A stretch of DNA of 11,059 nt from Candidatus Roizmanbacteria bacterium RIFCSPHIGHO2_02_FULL_43_11. Its GTDB lineage: Bacteria > Patescibacteriota > Microgenomatia > UBA1406 > HO2-37-13b. Positions 5,967-11,059 of this stretch are shown one piece after another (positions within the stretch are counted from its first letter, which is position 1; the number at the start of each line of letters is the position of its first letter). The notes below the pieces were generated by a model. It had not been told where the DNA came from and ran no database searches. It was given only the letters and a program-made list of their open reading frames with translations. The stretch is taken from NCBI GenBank assembly GCA_001789515.1, contig MFZT01000046.1, positions 4,686 to 15,744 of the forward strand, read 5' to 3'. The translations under genes were made by a program, and so were the position numbers.

Positions 5967-6389
5967 ATGCCTCCCGAATCACCCATACCAGTTCCAGCAC
6001 GAATAGTAACAACAGAACTAGCTATAGGCTCTGAGCATATTGATCAGTATGGGCATGTCAACTACAAAGCCTATCCCGCCCTTTTTGAACGCGGTCAAGA
6101 TGCCTATATGGCTCTGTGTGGAGTGAATTTTGATGATATTGAACAACGTTTCGGGCTTAGAAGCGTTGTAGTCTCAATAGCGCTCAATTATTGCAATGAA
6201 CTCTGCCAGGGTGACCAGACTTCCATGGTAACAGTCATCGCACGATTAGGTAATTCAAGTTTCACATTCAATCAAAAGCTTGTGCATGGCGAAGAGCATG
6301 TTGCAGATCTGGAAATGGTTGTAGTAATGGTGAATAAGGATGGTGTCCCCACACGAATACCCGATGAGCTTCGAAAGATGCTGTATTGA
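5967..6389 (+). CDS. hotdog-fold acyl-CoA/acyl-ACP thioesterase (4HBT/YbgC-like)
   Basis: 140 residues, typical single-hotdog length. HIDQYGHVNYKAYPALFERG (24-43) matches the 4-hydroxybenzoyl-CoA thioesterase signature D-x-x-G-H-V-N-x-x-x-Y. D26 is at the catalytic acidic position, and H30 and N32 are also present. The later beta strands, SMVTVIARLGNSSFTFNQKLV and the ADLEMVVVMV strand, complete the fold. Such enzymes cleave acyl thioesters of CoA or acyl carrier protein in the cytoplasm; the acyl group cannot be predicted. It has its own extended -10 promoter with almost no leader, and it ends 18 nt from the stop of the convergent phosphotransferase-like gene. No terminator hairpin is seen in that gap. 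Confidence 0.85.
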   Translation: MPPESPIPVPARIVTTELAIGSEHIDQYGHVNYKAYPALFERGQDAYMALCGVNFDDIEQRFGLRSVVVSIALNYCNELCQGDQTSMVTVIARLGNSSFTFNQKLVHGEEHVADLEMVVVMVNKDGVPTRIPDELRKMLY

Positions 6390-6407
6390 ACGATATTGCA
6401 GATACGA

Positions 6408-7151
6408 TCAGGGTTTTGAGATGACTTCTAGGGCACTCATAAGCTCCAGATCAATCTGAAACGGAACATAGTGGTGATATATTTCTAGAAAACGTGTCTG
6501 GTGATCGATGCTCATGTGGGTGCTACCGAATAAGGCAGCAAGATCAATATACGGCGTATTGACATCCCCTTTTGACCATCCAATAATATAGGCGCTTTGT
6601 TCATTTTGAATAATGTGTTCAGGAAGAAGATCGTTATGCGTAATAGTCATAGGAACCTGAACATTTCTAAACCGCTCAGGTAGATCTGGTATTAAATCTC
6701 CTATTTTTTCTGCACTAACAATGTCCCTTTTAAAATGATCGATATATTCGCGTAATGGTATTGCATGAATACCTGCAAGTGTTTGAGCAATATGGTCGAC
6801 AAAGGATGACAAATCACTACTGGCAAGTAATTGTGTTCCAGGAATGAACGTTGTAACAAGGAAACGTGGCTTGAATGAATAGTATATGTACTCTGGCACA
6901 AATGGAACCTGTTGCAATGCAAGGAAGCGAAGCATATATGCTTCATGCTGAATAACGTCAAGGTGCTCAGGTTTACTCATCTTAACGTGATAGGTTTGAG
7001 GCGAATTACTCACTGAGAACGTGAAAGAGTAATAGAGCGGTGTCTCTGCTAAAGGCGTAATGTGGGGATTATCAAAATGCAAAACGTGCGCATGGTCGTT
7101 CAGCCATGACTGTAAGTATGTTTGCGCCTGATCCTGCGTTTGAATATCCAT
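6408..7151 (-). CDS. aminoglycoside/choline-kinase-like phosphotransferase (APH fold), possibly degenerate
   Basis: 247 residues, slightly short for the family. N-lobe features are YHVKMSKP with K57 as the ATP-binding lysine, and E70 in HEAYMLRFL as its partner. The catalytic loop is THNDLLPEHII (171-181), with D174 as the base, followed by the family's usual DLA (203-205). The metal-binding aspartate expected before the tryptophan (family pattern I-D-W) is G191 (YIIGWSKGD). The codon is GGA, two changes from an aspartate codon, so a single miscall is unlikely to explain it. The protein may be a weak or inactive kinase-like binder, or metal binding may be rearranged. The substrate is unknown, and antibiotic resistance should not be assumed. 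It diverges from lepA across 40 nt; I cannot identify a convincing promoter for it. Confidence 0.75.
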   Translation of the reverse strand: MDIQTQDQAQTYLQSWLNDHAHVLHFDNPHITPLAETPLYYSFTFSVSNSPQTYHVKMSKPEHLDVIQHEAYMLRFLALQQVPFVPEYIYYSFKPRFLVTTFIPGTQLLASSDLSSFVDHIAQTLAGIHAIPLREYIDHFKRDIVSAEKIGDLIPDLPERFRNVQVPMTITHNDLLPEHIIQNEQSAYIIGWSKGDVNTPYIDLAALFGSTHMSIDHQTRFLEIYHHYVPFQIDLELMSALEVISKP

Positions 7152-7178
7152 CTATCACGTAAACTCAAATGTATCCTA

Positions 7179-7184
7179 TATACT
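7179..7184 (+). promoter_or_regulatory. -10 box, probably leaderless, for lepA
   Basis: TATACT ends 7 nt before the lepA ATG, predicting a start one base before the start codon. A second overlapping TATACT (7184-7189) is too close to be used with this ATG. The whole divergent gap to the phosphotransferase-like gene is only 40 nt, which leaves no room for a normal leader or Shine-Dalgarno site. Confidence 0.55.
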
Positions 7185-7191
7185 ATACTGC

Positions 7192-8925
7192 ATGGACGCA
7201 ATTCGCAACTTTGCAATCATTGCTCATATCGATCACGGCAAGTCGACCTTAGCTGACAGATTACTTGAACTTACCCATGTTGTGCAAGCTGGTAAGCATA
7301 AAGAGCAACTTCTTGATCAAAACCCTATATCACGTGAGCGAGGAATTACTATTAAACTTGCCCCAGTACGCATGCTTTATGTTCTTAATAATGAGCAGTA
7401 TATTCTCAATCTCATTGATACTCCGGGTCATGTTGACTTTTCTTATGAAGTTGAGCGAACTCTCGCGTGTGTTGAAGGTGCCATTTTACTTGTTGATGCA
7501 ACTCAAGGTATTCAAGCTCAAACTATTGCTCATACATATAAGGCACTGGAGCAGAACCTGACTATTATCCCTGCTATCAATAAGATTGACATGCCACATG
7601 CTCAGGTTACTGAGACAAAACACGAGCTTGGGAAGTTTTTAGGATTTCGTCCAGAGAAAATTTGTGAAATTTCAGCAAAGACTGGACAAGGAGTGGCAGA
7701 GTTATTAAGTAACGTTGTGCAGACTGTTCCAGCACCTTCTCATACGCTTCAGATAGAGGGTCTACGAGCCCTTATTTTTGACTCGTATTTTGATGTATAC
7801 AGGGGGGTAATTGCTTTTGTTCGAGTTTTCGATGGTTCACTTAAGAAGGGCGATACTGTGAAATTATTCGCAACGAGTATGAAGTTTGAAGTTGATGAAG
7901 TTGGGACATTTCACCCCGACCTACACTCTCAGGATTCTTTACGTGCTGGCGAAATTGGTTATGTTGTTACAAAGCTTAAAGATATTCACCAGGTTCATGT
8001 CGGCGATACCATTCTGGGTGCAAAAAATGCAAATGCTTCTCCTGTAAAAGGATATCGTCGTGTTACACCTATGGTCTTCAGCTCTATGTTCCCAACAGAT
8101 CCAGATGATTTTCCTGATCTCAAAAATTCTCTTGAAAAACTTGCACTAAATGATTCTGCTCTTCAGTTTGAAGCTATTTCGAGCAAGGCACTGGGTTCCG
8201 GCTTTCGTGTTGGATTTTTAGGGCTACTGCATGCGGATGTTGTACGCCAGAGGCTTGAGCAGGAGTATCACATGAGCATTATACTCACCTCCCCGACTGT
8301 TGAATATCGCATAGCTTATAGCACAAAAGCTGTCCTCCATGAGGAGCCGATTACGAAGGTGACGATAGTTACTCCTGCTGAATATACGGGTGTGGTTATG
8401 AAGCTTTGTGAAGAGTCTCGGGGTATTTTTACCCATATGGACAATGAGACACACGTTATTCTTGAGTATGATATTCCATTGGCTGAGCTTATTTCGCATT
8501 TCTTTGATTCCTTAAAGTCAGTCACTTCAGGATATGCGTCACTTCAGTGGGAATTTAAGGAATATAGACCTGTTGATGTTCAGAAACTTGAAATATTACT
8601 GAACAATGAGCCAGTTGAAGAGTTTTCGGAGTTTATTGTAGCAGATAGGTCCTACAAGTATGGACGGGAGCGAGTTGACAAACTGAAAGAGCTTATTCCT
8701 AGGCAGCAATTTGAAGTGAAAATTCAGGCACGGTATCGGGGAAAAATCGTCGCAAGCGCACGGGTTACTCCACTTCGCAAGGATGTAACAGCAAAGTTGT
8801 ATGGTGGAGATAGAACACGAAAAGATAAATTACTTAGCAAGCAGAAGAAGGGTAAAAAACTGATGAAAAATATTGGGTCAGTTGAAGTCCCAAAAGATGT
8901 GTTTTTTAAACTGTTTGCTCGGTAG
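7192..8925 (+). CDS. lepA: elongation factor 4 (LepA), ribosome-associated translational GTPase
   Basis: 577 residues, close to the usual 590-600. All GTPase motifs are present: AHIDHGKST (11-19), RERGITIK (48-55), DTPGH (76-80) with the catalytic histidine H80, NKID (130-133) and SAK (161-163). Domain II begins near LIFDSYFDVYRGVIAF. The LepA-specific C-terminal part is clear from GFLGLLHADVVRQRLEQEY, LIPRQQFEVKIQA, YGGDRTRKDKLLSKQKKGKK and the end NIGSVEVPKDVFFKLF. LepA binds ribosomes and affects initiation and elongation under stress; it acts in the cytoplasm and membrane fraction. The start is supported by the MDAIRNFAIIAHIDHGKST opening and by the -10 box immediately upstream. The last 20 nt overlap the convergent Nudix gene. 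Confidence 0.97.
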   Translation: MDAIRNFAIIAHIDHGKSTLADRLLELTHVVQAGKHKEQLLDQNPISRERGITIKLAPVRMLYVLNNEQYILNLIDTPGHVDFSYEVERTLACVEGAILLVDATQGIQAQTIAHTYKALEQNLTIIPAINKIDMPHAQVTETKHELGKFLGFRPEKICEISAKTGQGVAELLSNVVQTVPAPSHTLQIEGLRALIFDSYFDVYRGVIAFVRVFDGSLKKGDTVKLFATSMKFEVDEVGTFHPDLHSQDSLRAGEIGYVVTKLKDIHQVHVGDTILGAKNANASPVKGYRRVTPMVFSSMFPTDPDDFPDLKNSLEKLALNDSALQFEAISSKALGSGFRVGFLGLLHADVVRQRLEQEYHMSIILTSPTVEYRIAYSTKAVLHEEPITKVTIVTPAEYTGVVMKLCEESRGIFTHMDNETHVILEYDIPLAELISHFFDSLKSVTSGYASLQWEFKEYRPVDVQKLEILLNNEPVEEFSEFIVADRSYKYGRERVDKLKELIPRQQFEVKIQARYRGKIVASARVTPLRKDVTAKLYGGDRTRKDKLLSKQKKGKKLMKNIGSVEVPKDVFFKLFAR

Positions 8926-9373
8926 AGGGATCTGTTAAATAGTGCACGAGAAATTCTCCAAGCGTATAGCTTTCGGAAGGTTTTTCTAATTTTTCAAGGG
9001 CAAAGGGAATAATCCATCTCAGATTTGGAATACATACTTTTGGGAGTTCCTGTGACATGATCCATTCTATTTCCTCGTCAGTTTGCGTTTGAGCATCATC
9101 GGGATCTCCTCCAAATATTGTTCCAAAAAAATGAACTTGTGCAAGATCGCTTAACATTGAGCCAAGAAGAATCCAGGCGGTTTCAGGAATAATAAGTCCT
9201 GTTTCCTCCTGAGTCTCGCGGGCAATACACTGTACAGGTGTCTCACCAGGTTCTCGTTTTCCACCAATACCATTGATTTTTCCTGCTTGCCAGGCGGGTC
9301 GATTTTTATGAATAAGAAGAATTTTTTCCAGATCTGGTGTAAATACAAAGCCGACAGCATACTCTTTTACCAT
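8906..9373 (-). CDS. Nudix hydrolase (MutT-like)
   Basis: 155 residues with a perfect Nudix box: G38-x5-E44-x7-R52-E53-x2-E56-E57-x-G59-L60 (GGKREPGETPVQCIARETQEETGL). The N-terminal strand YAVGFVFTPDLEKILLIHKNRPAWQAG is typical of the MutT/8-oxo-dGTP diphosphatase and related NTP pyrophosphatase branch. It hydrolyses a nucleoside diphosphate linked to another group, using Mg2+ bound by the box glutamates. The exact substrate is not readable, and nucleotide sanitation is the default guess. It begins 14 nt after folD, so it is likely the last gene of the gyrA-folD-Nudix unit. Its stop codon lies inside the end of lepA on the opposite strand. Confidence 0.9.
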   Translation of the reverse strand: MVKEYAVGFVFTPDLEKILLIHKNRPAWQAGKINGIGGKREPGETPVQCIARETQEETGLIIPETAWILLGSMLSDLAQVHFFGTIFGGDPDDAQTQTDEEIEWIMSQELPKVCIPNLRWIIPFALEKLEKPSESYTLGEFLVHYLTDPSTEQTV

Positions 9374-9387
9374 TGCATCAAAGAAAA

Positions 9388-10266
9388 CTACTCTTGCATC
9401 TCCCAGGCCCTAACAGTATTACTTAATAAATACGCAACATTCAGTGGCCCGACTCCACCTGGTGTTGGTGAATATGCAAGTGCCTTTGAAGCAACCTGCG
9501 ATTCATCATAATCCCCCACCCACTTTCCGTTCTCCCGATGAAGGCCGACACTCACAAGGATAGAACCTTGCTTGATATGCTCTGCGTGCACAACAGTTTT
9601 ACCAACACAACTGATGATAATATCAGCTTGGTTTATATATTCCTCTGGCGTGGGAGTGTTTTCATTAATGTTAATGTAACTAATTTTCAAGCGTGATAAC
9701 ACTTCGCCGAGAGGCTGTCCACCAGTCAGGCCATGGCCAAGTACCACAATTTTTTTCCTTCGCATGGTTGTCCGAAAATAGTCAACATCCTTGTGAATAT
9801 CTACAATGACAGTTTCAGGTTTGTCCAAGTCAACAGGCGTGTATACGCTTCTCAACATGGTTAGAACAGCAAGTCCGAGAGGTGAAGCGTATTGAGATTT
9901 CTTTTTAAACCCCTCAACCTCTTTCTGATCAGGAATATAATCCAGAAGGGAGATTGTACCAAGACCGGCGGGTAATGGGAGTTGCACGATAACGCCCGAA
10001 GTCTCTGGCATTTGTGCAATTTTTGAAAGTTTTCCAACAAGATGCTCAAATCGTGGGGCCTTGGTATAATGCATAACTTCACATACGCCGCCAATTTCCT
10101 CCATGCGTGAACGCTTGCTATTAATATAAGCAATACTTTCAGAGGTTGGCGCAACAGTGAAAACGACAAGTTTTGGAGGGTGCTTCCCACGCGCTACACC
10201 TTGATTAATATCTTGTGCAAGCTGGCGAAGAATAGCTTGCGCTAGAGACTTTCCATCAATGATCAT
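9388..10266 (-). CDS. folD: FolD-like bifunctional methylenetetrahydrofolate dehydrogenase/cyclohydrolase, divergent
   Basis: 292 residues, normal length. FolD interconverts 5,10-methylene-, methenyl- and 10-formyl-tetrahydrofolate in the cytoplasm. Visible features are IIDGKSLAQAI at the start, the Y47-x3-K51 catalytic pair in AYINSK, GVIVQLPLP (91-99), the NAD(P) loop GHGLTGGQPLGEVL (177-190), ISCVGK (218-223) and SPTPGGVGP (266-274). The family's KDVDG motif reads KEVEG (115-119), so both acidic residues are lengthened to Glu. The PxTP segment that follows is ASPLGLA, and an insertion precedes the Rossmann part (about 141-170). The fold is certain; cofactor preference and retention of both activities are not. 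It starts 1 nt after the gyrA stop, so it is probably translated by coupling. Confidence 0.9.
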   Translation of the reverse strand: MIIDGKSLAQAILRQLAQDINQGVARGKHPPKLVVFTVAPTSESIAYINSKRSRMEEIGGVCEVMHYTKAPRFEHLVGKLSKIAQMPETSGVIVQLPLPAGLGTISLLDYIPDQKEVEGFKKKSQYASPLGLAVLTMLRSVYTPVDLDKPETVIVDIHKDVDYFRTTMRRKKIVVLGHGLTGGQPLGEVLSRLKISYININENTPTPEEYINQADIIISCVGKTVVHAEHIKQGSILVSVGLHRENGKWVGDYDESQVASKALAYSPTPGGVGPLNVAYLLSNTVRAWEMQE

Positions 10267-10267
10267 A

Positions 10268-11059
10268 TTATAAGAATGTGGCGCTTACAACTGCGTCGTC
10301 ATTCTTGTTGAAGCGCATTACAATAACGCCCTTTGCTGCCCGTGAAAGTGTTGGGATTGTCTTAAGAGGAATTTTCACAACCTGTCCGGATTTTGAGGTA
10401 ATGACAAGTGTTTCCTTGCTTGGGTCTTCAATACTTGAAAAAGCAATATCTCCGGTTTTACTATCAAGACTTGCAATCTTCACACCTCTCCCTCCTCTTT
10501 TTTGAACAGGAAACAGTTTTATCTTTGTCTTTTTTCCAATGCCCTTTTCCGACAACACAATTAAGGTATTATTGCTGTCACTTTCAGAGAACACATCCAT
10601 TGACATGATCTCATCGTTTTTATCAAGCCTTATTCCAATGACTCCCTGGCTTGATCGTCCAGTTGGCCGGACGTCTGACTCTTTAAAGACAATGGATTGG
10701 CCTTTCTTTGTGGCCAATATCACTTTCATTTGTGTGGAAGTCATTTTTGCCCAGAGAAGTTTGTCATCATCGGAAAGCTTTACAGCAATAATCCCATTGG
10801 TTCGAATGTGTGCAAACTCCTTTAAGAGTGTCTTCTTAATAGTGCCAAGGCGAGTACACATGAAAATACATTGACCATCCTTTTCCGCCTCTTGTTCGTT
10901 GAAAATGAGCATAGATGTTATTTTTTCATCTGGTTTGAGGGCAAGCACATTTACAACTGCCTTACCTTTAGATATCCGAGTACCCTCTGGAATGTCCCAA
11001 ACACGAGTTTTATATACCTTTCCAGCGTCGGAAAAATAAAGGATAGTATCGTGAGTCAT
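10268..11059 (-). CDS. gyrA: DNA gyrase subunit A, C-terminal beta-pinwheel fragment (runs off right edge)
   Basis: The last 263 codons; the methionine at the window edge is a coincidence and the gene continues to the right. The fragment starts at THDTILYFSDAGKVY, which matches blade 1 of the GyrA C-terminal domain just after the canonical GyrA box. Repeating blades follow: GTIKKTLLKEFAHIRTNG, GQSIVFKESDVRPTGRSS (120-137), GIGKKTKIKLFPV (173-185) and GQVVKIPLKTIPTLSRAAKG (225-244). A GyrA-box-like QKRGGRG is at 186-192 within a late blade. This domain wraps DNA to allow negative supercoiling; the breakage-reunion domain is outside the window. There is no acidic tail after the last blade. It is followed by folD after 1 nt. 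Confidence 0.95.
   Translation of the reverse strand: MTHDTILYFSDAGKVYKTRVWDIPEGTRISKGKAVVNVLALKPDEKITSMLIFNEQEAEKDGQCIFMCTRLGTIKKTLLKEFAHIRTNGIIAVKLSDDDKLLWAKMTSTQMKVILATKKGQSIVFKESDVRPTGRSSQGVIGIRLDKNDEIMSMDVFSESDSNNTLIVLSEKGIGKKTKIKLFPVQKRGGRGVKIASLDSKTGDIAFSSIEDPSKETLVITSKSGQVVKIPLKTIPTLSRAAKGVIVMRFNKNDDAVVSATFL

Noticed and set aside
6408..7151. Aminoglycoside resistance gene
   Set aside because: Only the general fold matches; a metal ligand is missing and nothing nearby suggests resistance.
9388..10266. Frameshift in folD because of its odd central part
   Set aside because: The frame is continuous and motifs on both sides are intact, so divergence or insertion explains it better.
10267..10272. 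TATAAT touching the folD start codon as a promoter
   Set aside because: It abuts the ATG directly, so transcription would begin inside codon 2 or 3; it is formed by the end of gyrA and its stop codon.
10268..11059. Complete 263-residue gene starting with Met at the window edge
   Set aside because: It aligns with only the C-terminal blades of GyrA; the methionine is at the boundary by chance.
1..11059. UGA recoded as glycine
   Set aside because: TGA ends several genes exactly where their families end, and glycine and tryptophan positions use normal codons.

Overview
The window looks like a dense stretch of a small bacterial genome. The best guess is a member of the Candidate Phyla Radiation (Patescibacteria), possibly the Microgenomates side. 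This is inference from the style of the LepA and FolD proteins, the glycosyltransferase-rich content, genes that overlap or sit a few bases apart, weak Shine-Dalgarno sites, and -10 boxes placed directly against start codons. TGA, TAA and TAG all end reading frames where the families should end, so the standard bacterial code applies and the UGA-glycine code of Gracilibacteria/SR1 does not.

Layout. (A) Positions 1-3599, minus strand, form a five-gene overlapping operon: a DPM1/GtrB-like family 2 glycosyltransferase, a Wzx-like flippase, a second membrane-anchored family 2 glycosyltransferase, a small three-cysteine ferredoxin, and the N-terminus of a B12-binding radical SAM protein that leaves the left edge. 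(B) Positions 3600-3889 are a noncoding divergent control region. It is almost entirely two unrelated tandem arrays, one of period 8 (with a canonical G-quadruplex motif) and one of period 9, with a TATAAT box at each end. (C) Positions 3890-5902, plus strand, hold a MIP18/DUF59 Fe-S assembly factor followed 3 nt later by a GT39-like membrane glycosyltransferase. (D) 5967-6389 is a hotdog thioesterase with its own promoter. It converges on (E) a phosphotransferase-like gene (6408-7151, minus), which diverges from (F) lepA (7192-8925). (G) Positions 8906-11059, minus strand, hold the C-terminal beta-pinwheel of gyrA, then folD, then a Nudix hydrolase whose 3' end overlaps the end of lepA.

How the genes fit together. 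Arms A and C together look like a surface-glycan system. The DPM-like enzyme would make a polyprenyl-phosphate sugar, the second glycosyltransferase and flippase would build and export a lipid-linked glycan, and the GT39 enzyme would use the lipid-linked sugar outside the membrane. Each arm also carries an Fe-S element: ferredoxin and radical SAM enzyme on the left, an Fe-S assembly factor on the right. The right half of the window is housekeeping: translation (lepA), one-carbon metabolism (folD), DNA topology (gyrA) and nucleotide clean-up (Nudix).

The most unusual region is the divergent one at 3600-3889: two minisatellites and a G4 motif lie between two promoters that appear to give leaderless mRNAs. 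The same close placement of the -10 box recurs at 5967 and 7192.
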